64,000 nt of DNA, taken from positions 94,659 to 158,658 of the forward strand of contig JAMXBD010002838.1 in NCBI GenBank assembly GCA_024138025.1. The letters run 5' to 3'. Origin of the DNA: Combretum micranthum (Eukaryota > Streptophyta > Magnoliopsida > Myrtales > Combretaceae). Under the pieces are notes generated by a model, which did not search any database, was not told the DNA's origin, and saw only the letters and a program-made list of their open reading frames with translations. Below, in pieces: positions 47,104-58,152 of this stretch. Position numbers and translations under genes: made by a program. The stretch's first letter is position 1; each line of letters begins with the position of its first letter.

Positions 47104-49418
47104 TGTAACGTCCTAAAATAAGGCATTATAACCCACCACGTATCCTCTCTTGAAATATAACACGCTAAGGCTCTAATATTCACAAACGATCAAATATCAC
47201 CTGTAAAAACACACATATGATATCTCATAGGATACTCAATACAATTTGTATAATCTGGAAACACAAGTAACTTCATAACATTCCTGTTTAATTAAGCAAA
47301 TATCCTAGTTGGCATATCCATAAGCCAACAATCCAATATAACTACAGAAATTGTCTGCAAGAGAAAAACCTTCATTTACAACTTAGTCTTCCAATAACAA
47401 ATGATTTAATAATTGTTCATAAAACATAATAATAAAATCTAACTTTCAGTTGGATAGTCAGGTCCACTATTGCTATCCCCCTGATAAAAAATTAGATCAT
47501 AACTCGAAAGATCATATACAATGTCTTCATCACCTATATATGAACTTTTAAAAAATGAGTTGCGAAGGCCAGTACGATAACTCCAATCCTTAAAAACAAA
47601 TGCAAATGCACATGCAACAAATATATATATATATATATATCAAATGCACTAAGTCTAATGCAAGAAATCAGTTTGTTATCTTTTTATATTCTGCAAATCA
47701 ACACAGTTCAGAACTATGTATACTCTAGTCCCGAACTCGAAGTAATTCAGACTCCCCTTGAAAGACAACCAACTCTTTAAAAATAAGGTAAATATATACA
47801 TATATGGATGAGTAGGTACTCCCCAAACATCCCCGATTTCCTCCTAATTCTACCAGAATCATATCAAGGCACGAGTCCACTATGGACAACCTCACACCAA
47901 GATCATCAGGGTGCCTCACCAGTATCACTGTCTATAAGGTTTTTACTGGTCAAAGCCAATCACAACCAAATAAACAATTATTAAACCGAATAGAATTAGG
48001 TTTATTATGAAATTTTGTTCCTACAACCAGTCATGTAATACTAAACTTACAAGAAAAAACAACAAGCAGGGATTGGTCGTACCTTTCTCAATTTCAAGAA
48101 TACAATTCAAATCCTCAAATTTGATATCAACAACAACAAAGACAACCCGAACTCCACAAACTCCTATATCAACACCAACAACAATTCCACAAACTCCAAA
48201 TATCCTGTTACAACATATATATATACATACATCAACAGATATAAACACGTAATCAATATATCCTAATAGATATGAATTCTCCAAAAACCCTAAACTGAGA
48301 AAAAATCCCCGCTATCCGAATCGTCTACTCTGATCAAACTGCACAAATATTCTCAAGAACAACAATGAACCGCATAAAACTCTACAAACACCAAATATTT
48401 CACAAAACCCTAATTTTCATGACATAAAGAACGTATAAGGATCATCTAATCATACATTGATTAACACCATCATAAGGGAGATACAACTTACCAATTTAGA
48501 TCATCACGAACCTAATCTACAGCTACCAAATTCGGATTTCACCTAAAGCTAGGGTATCCTTTATGCAAACAACTATAAAGTCTTTAGAACTTGCATGAAA
48601 TTCGCATAAAACTTGTATGAGAACATTATACTTACTTGTTTAAACCACAAAACTCACTTCTTATCCAACCGAGACAAATTAAACCCAAGATCTTAATCTT
48701 TTCCACGTTTTCCTTCAAGAACACAACAAAACCCTAAGAAATCATGCATAAATCCGTAGAAAACATGTTGTAGATGGATTATGATCACTCACATTTGATC
48801 AAACTCATCTTAGGATGAAGATTCCATACTAAAACACAAAGAATAACTAGATTTCTCTCTCTCACGAAGGAAAAAGGATGAAATAACTTCTATTGAAAAA
48901 CCTTCGGATGAGCGCGTCTATTTATAGAATTTGCACATACGCTGGAAAATTTAATTTCTACGCTGGCGGCATAGGATCCCCAGGGGGCAGCGTTCAACGT
49001 GCAATAAAAATCCTTCGCGTTGTTCCGAACATCAAACTCCGACAAAACCTAACTCAATGTCGGCGGTATTCAACTTTGGTGTTAGACAATAACGCTTCTG
49101 ATCCAACTTTAACACCAGCAAAAACACACACACACAGACACCGACATTCAACACACACACACACAGACACCGACATTCAACTTCGGCATTAAAGAATTTG
49201 GTACTGCACACCACTTACGCTGCCTCTACGCCGGCGGCGTTTCCTTTCCAGATGTCGGCATTGCATCTGTCAAAAATTGCAGACATTTCAAAATTTCACA
49301 ATTTTTTCCCAAAACAAGATTAACTAAATTTAACTTGTTTTGTGGTTTTGATATAAGCTTATATATATATATATCATGACCTATTTATCTTTATTAAATC
49401 TTATTTTTTTGTGTTACA
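47104..49418 (-). repeat. R1 5' LTR
   Basis: 2315 bp, partner of 24438-26706. TATA box on the minus strand at 48917-48927; (TA)n at 47619-47640; acidic ORF at 47439-47534. A short ACACACACAGACACCGACATTCAAC segment is duplicated near 49120-49185 relative to the other LTR. Confidence 0.9.
47439..47534 (-). other. Acidic ORF/exon in R1 5' LTR
   Basis: After ATATATAG the frame reads GDEDIVYDLSSYDLIFYQ..., ending ...GPDYPTES then TAG (32 codons with stop). The start GDED is closer to the LTR-X exons than the sister LTR is. Confidence 0.55.
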
Positions 49419-49423
49419 AATAG

Positions 49424-52350
49424 TATAATGATTATTTGTGGTATACTACAAATAAAAAAAGGTCATTTAGAAGAATTCATTTAGTTTAATATAATTTTAT
49501 AATAGATAAATTAATTATATCAGTTATTGTAAAAGAAAATAAAGTAATTGAAAAGATAGGGAGATAGAAAAAGATAATATAATAAATGCAAAGGGAGAGA
49601 GAAAAATCCCATGATCTCGTGAATAGAAAAATGGCATCTAACAACAAAGTTATTTTTATTTTTATGTCATAATTTGTTTTTTTTTTAATATAGATATAGT
49701 ATATCAATTATTTTATTTTTTTTAAATTAAAATTTTGCGACTTTGAGAGCCTGGTGCCTGATTGGACCCCGGGTCCGCTCCTGACGTGCACATTTTTTAT
49801 TTTATTCTGTATATTCCCAAAAGACGTGCAGTTATTAGACAAGCAACTTTATGAGTTGGTGCTTATGCCAAGCATCCCCCATTGCACATACTGTAATAAT
49901 TCATTAGTCGAGGATCAGACGTGGACTTTGCACAGCTATTTTATGATCGTAAATAGGAACAGCTCAATTCCCTAGTATGGTTTTTATGAGGAGTCCTTAT
50001 CACGTGCTCACTCCTAGGCTAGCGATGCTTTTTCTATGAACTTGGAAGCTGTGTTCGTGGTGGTATTTGGAGCTTTCGTACAATACGTTAACAGGAATGT
50101 TGCTGTCAGAGGGTAGCTGACAGACCCAAGAAAGCCCACCCTGCTGGTGGTGGGCTTTTGGAGTCCTTGAGGTTGTCCTAGAAAAAAAGAGTTGTCCCTC
50201 ATCAGCAAACAATGGCCCCAACGTTCATCATTTCTTATGAGCTTCAACTTGTTGATTTTGGTGGCAAAAAAAATAAAAAATAAAAAAATTGCTGATTTTG
50301 AGAACGAGGAATACCAAAAACATCATTTTTACACAAGAAATTTGGTTACATAGGATAAATTCTAGTGATTAATTTGCCACTTTTAACTACCAATAATTGT
50401 TTTGGCAGGAGTAAAAAAAGAATAAAAAAGATAAATAAATGAAAAACAACACACGAGCAGTATGGTTCATGTGCTAAATTCTATCCAATTAACTCTATTG
50501 ATATAAATTTCGATAAGTCTAAATTTAAATTTTAAACTAGAGATCTACCATCATTTTTGGTAATATAAGAGGTAGTGGTAAGCGATTTTTCTTGAAAGTA
50601 AAGGAAGAAAATATATTGTGTATCTATGAATATATTTGCTTGCAAACTTAGTCTAATATTTTAAGAAGTCACTAAAACAAAATAATGATATTATAAAAAG
50701 ACCAAGAAAAAATTGGGCGAGTTATTTTTTTTTCTCTTTTAATTTATAAAATGAGGTGTTATTATGGGAGAAGGAGAAGCACTATAAAGATGGTCAAATA
50801 AAAACAAAATTACATTGGCTTTGTGACATTCAATTGTAGACACATGTAAGATATGCTCAAATTATGCTATTTATAATCCTTGGTAATATTTGCCAACAAC
50901 TACCTTAAAGCTCATGTGGATATAAATATTGTTAATAACTTGAGTTTTGTTGAGCTAATTAAAGTAAGTGAAGAAGTATATGTGTTAGTGAATCTATTAG
51001 ACACCTAGACTAAAACTCAAGATAAAGTTTTTATTTCCATTTTAAAGCATAATTATCTCAACCTTGACTTCTTTTATAATTTTATTCTCAAATTATACAA
51101 TTTATCCAACCAAACAAATTAGAACTATGACAAAGTAAATTGCAATAATTAAAGAGATAAGAAATAAAGAAAAATGCACCAAGATTTAACATAGAGTTCA
51201 ACCTACTCCTTATTCACCACAATCACACAATTGCCTCATAATGAAGGACTTCAGATATATTTCATTAATTACAGTCAAATGCTCCCACGTGCTATACACA
51301 AACACTCTAAAAACAACACATGACTTATGTCTTTTCACTCAACACTCACATACAAAGCACAACTCATACACTCATAAAAACACACAAAAAAACACATAAG
51401 TAGTTCCTTACAAAAATTTCCCAAATAAACTCTAGCATTGTTCATTCTCTCTCTCTCTCAAGGAAATATCAAATAAATATAAGAGACGTAATTAGGATAT
51501 GACTAAAATTAAAGTCTACATGTGATCTCTTCTCTCACTTTAAGTTTATCCTCTAACCTTAATTTATAGGCCTTAACAGAAATAAAGCACTGTCCATTGT
51601 CACCCCAAAACGACCTTGCATTAAAAAGCTCCAACAAATAGTTTTCTATTAGTTATTGTCCCAATGCTATCTAAAAAATTCATGTCGTCTTCATTCAATT
51701 TCCTTACCGTTTTGTACCTTACCTACACCAATAGCTTCGGATGCCTGCCAAAATGCACATGGTTAGAAAAGTTCTAAGGCCATGTGAATTTGCCTTACTA
51801 TCCAGATGCCCAGCCTTGGCATCTAAATACTAGCTATAATTTCATGACTAGTTCTTTTGATCATGCTAGCATCCAAATGCTAGGTGGAATACAATAAATA
51901 CTTAAAAAACATAGCAAATACAAAAACAAACACATATATTTTGCAAGAAAAATCTCAACATATCATAAATATATTTTACTTATTAAGTGTAACTCAATAA
52001 TATCATTTGAGCAATTGTGAGCTATTTCCTCGTCAAAATTCAACTTGAACCCTCTGGTTCATCACGAGCAACATGATATCATAAAAACAAATAATCATTT
52101 TTAGATATTTAGTTTGTTCGTGAAGACATCATTATAGGTAACACAAATAGTACTATGGTTGTTACAAATAAAAAGTTGTTGTCATTGATAAGTGAACTCC
52201 TAATTCTATAATGAGCCATTAAAGTCATACAGATTTAGAGCTTACATCTGTGAAACCATGTTGATTTACCTTAGTGTTAGACTTAGCAATTGTAGCTTGT
52301 TTCTGATTACTCCATAAAATTATAGAGCCATATAACAAAAATTTGTAAGA
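49424..52350. other. Intergenic, no gene recognised
   Basis: AT-rich apart from a denser island at about 49740-50250 that holds short open frames on both strands and a hairpin AAGCCCACC/GGTGGGCTT (about 50134-50160). I recognise no domain there. The rest (50250-52350) shows no ORF or terminal repeats. Confidence 0.35.
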
Positions 52351-52828
52351 TCACTTGTCATGCCTCGAGGGTGCCCTAGTAGAAGTAGACAAGTTACACT
52401 TGAATACTATCACTAGATTACCTTCGAAGAGCGATATATTTTTCAAAATAATAGGATCTTTTAGTTACTTTGATAAGAAGTATAAATACATGTAAGATAT
52501 AAATTAGTAAATAACTTTCATCTCAATCATAGAGTATCATAAATTATTATAAACCATGTAATAAACTGAGAAGATAATACTAGCTAATCTATTCTAGGAA
52601 AATATAAACCGTCAATTCTAAATAGAACCATAGGCTTCCAGCTCTTAAGCTCTTACTGGAGCCATATTTTTGGAAGTAACTAACCAAGGTCGAAGCATAA
52701 ACCTAAAAAGACTGCAGAAGTGTGAGCGAAACCATGATTCAGTGAATAACCAGACATATTACACATCAAACAAGTTATTAAAAAATCATATGTGATGCAA
52801 TCACTCAAACATATGCTCAGATACAAGC

Positions 52829-52876
52829 TTGGATGATCTAGAATCCAAATAGGAAAAAGATTTATGCCCTCTTTTT
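52829..52876 (-). other. Covarying double hairpin, copy I
   Basis: Stem 1 is AAAAAGA (52854-52860) / TCTTTTT (52870-52876) with the conserved loop GGGCATAAA on the minus strand. Stem 2 is TTGGAT (52829-52834) / ATCCAA (52843-52848). The stem-1 sequence differs completely from the other copies yet pairs perfectly. Confidence 0.72.
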
Positions 52877-53469
52877 AGGGTTGAAGAACATTTATTTTAT
52901 GACTCACATGCCTAGGAGAGATTAAGCTTATAGGAAAATCAACGATTTCTCATCTTAGGGTTATCATTTTTAACTTATTAACTATTTTAACTGACCATTT
53001 TCTATATCCATCAGTAGAAACTCCCTTAGTATTAATCATTTCAAAGCGATACTGCGGGCGACATTCTTCGTTGCTACTTAGTTCTCGTAGAACCGACGGA
53101 ACAAAGAAAATCTTGGAAGAACTAACACTTTAGAAAAACCAAAGCATTAACAGAGAACCAAAATATTAATACGTAGCAGGTTATCACCCATTTATATATG
53201 CAATAATGCAGTACGTGCAATGCATGATCTGGTAATTAAATACGTCAATAATTCTTATTCAGTTTCATGGTGGTCATACATTACACACAATAACCATCAC
53301 ATCATTATATCATTGTATTATCACTTTCCTAATGGTAGATTAACAATCATACAATCATATGACAACACATTTCAATCAAAACATTCATATTATTATCTTT
53401 GCATTACATAGTAGCTGATTACAAGCACAAACAATATAATATGCCTGAGTTACTCCCTGCTCATAGTGA

Positions 53470-53517
53470 CTAATCGTAGTAATCTGCCGGTAGGTCCTCT
53501 ATGGTATCAAAGTCACC
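53470..53517 (-). other. Conserved 15-codon ORF/exon, copy I
   Basis: Encodes GDFDTIEDLPADYYD then TAG, after the acceptor CATCTCAATAG and before a donor-like GGGAGTAACT (minus strand). Confidence 0.6.
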
Positions 53518-55821
53518 TATTGAGATGAATAAAATATTCATCAATAAAACATAGATTATATAACTAAACTCCTATAAGTGTCTAGTGTCCTAAATTGATA
53601 TTTGGCTCAGTTTCTATTACTTATTTTGGTCCATTAATGGTCTTATAATAACAATTATTATTTAACATTTATTTTCATTTTGCTTGTCTTGATCTGGTTA
53701 GATATCATATACATTTATATGGTATTTGAGAAATTGATAATTAATAAGCTTATATCTTCATAGTTATCATTACTGTTTTTATATTATTCTTTAACTAATC
53801 CATTATAGTAATTCATATCCGTTTACAATTGTTTAGTGTCGTGTTTCTCTTAATCTATTTCTTATAATTATTTTGTCATTTTTAGAAGTCATATTAATCA
53901 TAAATTTAGTTTGTTTCAATTTCCATTCTTATCTATTTATCTATATGAAATATTATTTAACAATTATATTTACTTATAATACTTATTATTTCCCTATAGT
54001 TTTTAGGGTTTTAGAAGTTATCAAATATTACATAGTATTATTCTAAGTATTTGTATTTATTTATCTACTTAGTAAATTCTGTTTTGACATATATATATAT
54101 ATATAGTATATGTTATTATTATTATTTATTATATATATATATTCTATTCGTGTAATACAGACTTCAAAAAAAAAAATGTGTGTATACGCCTGCTCCAACG
54201 TCGCCGACGTTGATATCAGATGCCAGCATTCTTAAGTTTTACATGTTATTTTGTATCAGTTGCATTGGCTTGTAGGCCGCCAGCTTTACCTGTACAGATT
54301 ATACGCTGCCAGCGTATAACTCCAGTTAGCCGGTATTTGTTCATTTTACGTAAGAATAAATTTTTACTTAACTTCTGTTCCAGTAAACCGTCTCAACATC
54401 GGCTACCTAGTATGCCGCCAGCATTGAGCGTGTACACTGCCGCGTATACGCAGTGTTGACACTGTTCATCATCTTCTCCGATTTTTCTTTCGTTCGTACT
54501 TATTTTTCTCAATACATATGTATATCAAATCTACATCTAAGCATTCCTAGAGTGTTGCTAAGTGTTATTCATGTTATATATATACATATCATCATGTAGC
54601 CTATCAGCATGTAGTATAATCCTTGTTTTACAAATTTAAATGGTGTAACTAGGGTTTTTGTAGAAACTTACCTTGTTTGGACGAGTTTGGTGATATTAAT
54701 CCTCCTTCTAGAGCTTTGTTTCGACCCTTATCTTCCCTTTCCAAGCTTGTTAATGGTTGTGTTGGTATATGTTTTAAGCGAGTTCTAATTGCTTTTGAGT
54801 GACTGTTTAGGTTGTCTTTGAGCTTTTTGTGTACTGATCAGGGCTAGTCTTGTGTACTTAAATGTTTTTGTTGGATGTGGTTTGTTTGTTACTAAGTAAA
54901 TGTTTGTATATAATGAGAAGGAAGCTGCATTTTTGGACAATATGGAGAAGTTGTCCACCGAAACAGCTGGGTTACACCATGATTTGGCTGCATTAATTGA
55001 AGTGTTTTGTTGGGAAAATTTCATTGGCTAATCCTTAGTCATTTGACCTTGTTTGGTGCATATTTGGACAAATTGCTTGAGAATTTCAGCTGTGCATGTC
55101 CCAAAGAATTCCCAGCTACAATTTTGAGTACAATTTGCACCGAAATATTAGAGTAAATGATATTATAATGATATATAGTTAATTTATCTTAGTTTTAGGA
55201 TATTTTAATAAGTTTAACGGGTACCAAAATGACAATTATTCAAGAGTTTTATTTTAAAAATTTGTATAGAGGTCTACAAAATTTCTAGATTATTAATTAG
55301 TTAAATTTTAAATTTAAAGTTTATGTGATAAATTATTTTTAAGTTTTATCTCACCCGATGAGGGTTTTCTTAACTTAATATGTCAATTTTTGTTTTAGCC
55401 TCTAATAGCTTAAGAATTTACTAACTAGAATAATATTGTGATCCAAAAATTTATTTGGAGTCTAGATTATTAGTTTTACATCTGTTTATATTTTTATTGT
55501 GTATTCATAATCTTAATTGTTCATCCATAAATTATCGTTTTCTAACTATAAGCATGATCGGATATCGCCTTTTCAATAAATTTGAAATCTTAGTTAGGTT
55601 ATTTCTTTATCTTAAGTTTTTCATACCCACTATGAAATCTTATTAGTAATCTTAAATACTATCCAGATAACTTTGTTTTAGGGTTTGAAATTATATACAA
55701 GCTCATTTACTTGTGGTTTAATTCTAAGGTCTTGATTGAGTCCTATATTATCATTCTATTTTTTTTTTTTATACTTTCATCTATTTCTATTTGTATGAAA
55801 AATCTCGAGGTTTACATCACT

Positions 55822-56200
55822 TGCCTAACTGACCTTTGAATAGTTGGTAAGACAAAAAGAAGTCAAGTCAAATGAAGATTATAAAAACATAACACCCTTA
55901 ACAATTGTAGAATAAGAAGCACGAATGCATCATAAGTATATATATATAAATCGACTAACAACATAAAATACGTGTAGTGTTAGGTTAAGTGACTATATAT
56001 TAACATACCACCTACAAGTTGACCATAGAAAATCGGATCGACCAATAAGGTTAGAATCAACTTAACATTTAGCTCTAATGGACTTTATGTGACTTTGTTG
56101 TCTATAGTTTTAGCTTAAGAAACTAGGTTAGATCCATACTTTGGTTTGTGAAAGATAATAGTTATATGACATGTAAGAGATTTTCATACTAATGAAATAA
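55822..56200. other. Intergenic, nothing recognised
   Basis: AT-rich sequence between copy I and the rearranged gypsy fragment. Confidence 0.35.
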
Positions 56201-56590
56201 TTAAGTGATGAGGATCATCTACCATCAAGAATTCAAGAGCCAAAGTCCAGTGATCCACTCCATGGCATTGGAGGACCAATGACAAGAGCTAAAGCTAAAC
56301 GAATGAAAGAAGCTTTGCACGGTCTAGTGATGGAAGTGATGGAGTTGCAAGAGAAGGAGTCAAACTCCACTAAAGAAGAAACGACATTAATTCACATTAT
56401 TCAAACTTCCAAAGAGATGGTCAAAGGCATAGGGAACCCCGAGATGAAAGTTACATTGAATGTTGAAGATTTCAAGAAGTGTAATAAAGCTTCTTGGACT
56501 GGTTATTAATATTGCATTGATTGCTGAAGACTTCAAGAAGTGTAATAAAAATTCTTGGACCGGTTATTTAATATTTGGATTTTTTTTTTC
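56201..56590 (+). pseudogene. Gypsy polyprotein C-terminal fragment, left arm
   Basis: Encodes DEDHLPSRIQEPKSSDPLHG, GPMTRAKAKRMKEALHGLVM and DFKKCNKASWTGY, the kind of tail found after integrase in plant gypsy polyproteins (GPMTRAKAK is a common motif). A 65-70 bp segment with AAGACTTCAAGAAGTGTAATAA is repeated at its 3' end. It is almost the reverse complement of 57259-57643. Confidence 0.7.
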
Positions 56591-56993
56591 AATGTGAATT
56601 TTAGTCTCCAGCATTTTTTTTAAGTTGTTTTATGCCGGGTTTATTATTTGTTTTAGGAATTGTTTTATGTCAACATTTTAGGTCTTTTCCCATGTGTCTT
56701 TTAGTCTTTTTCTTTAATTATATATAGACATATATAGTTGTAAACAGGGAAGACCATTGAATGAAAAACATAATTTTGAGAGCACTCTCTCTTTTGTTCT
56801 TTGCAAAAGAACTCCTTTTTGGATTTCTTCAATCTAAGCGCTTGGGGAAGTCATCTTGATAACTCAGGTTTCAATCAAAAAGTGTGGTTGGGTTCTAGTT
56901 CTGAATCCAATCTTGTTCAAGACGATCTTTGGGGTTTCGATTTCAAATTACGATCGCCGGGTTCTAGGTTTAAAATACTTAGGGTTCGCATCA
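56591..56993 (+). repeat. Gypsy LTR (left edge approximate)
   Basis: Contains a TATA-like ATTATATATAGACATATATAG region near 56720. It ends GGGTTCGCATCA at 56993, two bases before the primer-binding site. It follows a polyprotein C-terminus as a 3' LTR would, yet is followed by a primer site as a 5' LTR would be. Confidence 0.6.
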
Positions 56994-56995
56994 TT

Positions 56996-57007
56996 TGGTA
57001 TCAGAGC
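56996..57007 (+). other. tRNA-Met primer-binding site
   Basis: TGGTATCAGAGC, the exact plant initiator tRNA-Met complement. About 250 bp of element leader follows. Confidence 0.85.
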
Positions 57008-57258
57008 TTCAGCTTCTTGAATCAAGTAAATCTATCCTTTATCTTAATTCTTCATTTCAATTATTTGTTTTTTGTTTCATCTCCTTGGAATTCATATTAT
57101 CTAAAAAAAAAAAATTCACTTTTCGAGTTCATAGATTTGTTGTCAATTTTCGTTCGTCAATATTCCGTTCGTCAAATATATAAATTCTTGTTGAACGTCG
57201 AATTGATTTCGAATTCCTTTTTTATATCAATTGCTTGAATTCACCTGTCAATTTGTGG

Positions 57259-57643
57259 AAAAAAAATCAAAATATTAATAACTGGTCTAAGAAGCTTTAT
57301 TACACTTCTTGAAGTCTTCAGCAATCAATGCAATATTAATAACCAGTCCAAAAAGCTTTATTACACTTCTTGAAATCTTCAGCATTCAATGTAACTTTCA
57401 TCTTGGGGTTCTCCATGCCTATGACCATCTCTTTGGAAGCTTGAATAATGTGAATTAATGTCGATTCTTCTTTGGTGGAGTTTGACTCCTTCTCTTGCAA
57501 CTCCATCACTTCCATCACTAGACCGTGCAAAGCTTCTTTCATTCGTTTAGCTTTAGCTCTTGTCATTGGTCCTTCAATGCCATGGAGTGGATCACTGGAC
57601 TTTGGCTCTTGAATTCTTGATGGTAGATGGTCCTCATCATTAA
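57259..57643 (-). pseudogene. Gypsy polyprotein C-terminal fragment, right (inverted) arm
   Basis: The minus strand encodes SLNDEDHLPSRIQEPKSSDP, GPMTRAKAKRMKEALHGLVM and EDFKKCNKAFWTGY. It shares even the small 3' tandem duplication with the left arm, so the arms are copies of one another and not two independent insertions. The arms are separated by about 670 bp. Confidence 0.7.
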
Positions 57644-58152
57644 GAGAGTTAAAATACATCATTATTTCAAATTTTTTGCTTTAACAAAGTTGTAACTCTA
57701 TATATGGTTGAAATAGTCTCAATAATGATTATATCATGAGCATTTAGTGGTCAAAGAACAATTCCATGAAGATTGTGGCAAATAATTCAAGTAGGATCAG
57801 GAAAGCTCAAAGTGGAACCAAACCAAGTAAAACTTAAAGTGAATATAAAGAACTTGATTCTAACTACTAGAGCTATAGCTTATGGTTGGTTAACCAAGGC
57901 TACAGAGTATTGACCAATCTAATATATGAAGAAGGGCTAAGCTTGTTTGACCACACAATCAACACATTCCATGTTATTCAAGGATGCATGCTTATAACAA
58001 CAAGTCAAGATTATTTAATAGCAAAGGAAAGTATACTCAAATATTTTGTTTGAATGCCTACCTTTTGCATTTGAAAGAAATTTGATAAAAACGTACCACA
58101 TTGAATCTTTTCCACTTCTTACAAACATACCTTCAATATACACTACAACAAT
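57644..58152. other. Intergenic, nothing recognised
   Basis: AT-rich; ends at the left TSD of copy J (TTTAC, 58153-58157). Confidence 0.35.

Larger units (their letters stand above)
24438..49418 (-). mobile_element. R1: full-length but dead Ty3/gypsy chromovirus
   Basis: Two LTRs (24438-26706, 47104-49418) flank gag, protease, reverse transcriptase, RNase H, integrase and a chromodomain-type end, all on the minus strand. The target duplication AATAG is exact (24433-24437, 49419-49423). Primer site TGGTATCAAAAC (minus, 47085-47096) and polypurine tract AAGGAGGAGAGAAA (minus, 26707-26720) are in the right places. Four LTR-X insertions (A, B, C, and D within C) take up about 15.7 kb of its 25 kb. 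Removing each with one TSD copy restores continuous polyprotein homology. The LTRs differ at about 22 of the first 180 positions, mostly transitions, so the insertion is old. The domain order and chromodomain suggest the Tekay/Del clade (inference). Confidence 0.92.
52356..55816 (-). mobile_element. LTR-X copy I, divergent solo LTR
   Basis: On the minus strand it starts TGTAAACCTCGAG (55816) and ends CGAGGCATGACA (52356), with exact target duplication TCACT (52351-52355, 55817-55821). It retains the 15-codon ORF (53470-53517) and the double hairpin (52829-52876), but I cannot find the GAGTTAAAATG inverted block. A CG-rich cluster of GCCGAC/GCCAGC motifs (54188-54470) resembles the upstream region of the R1 LTR, so it may link the two families. 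3461 bp, no coding region. Confidence 0.78.

Noticed and set aside
50134..50170. GC hairpin followed by T4, resembling an intrinsic terminator
   Set aside because: Intrinsic bacterial terminators are not meaningful in plant nuclear DNA; kept only as a hairpin in an unassigned island.
56801..57238. 145-codon plus-strand frame across the LTR/primer site
   Set aside because: It runs through LTR, primer-binding site and leader of a gypsy fragment, so it is not a protein gene.
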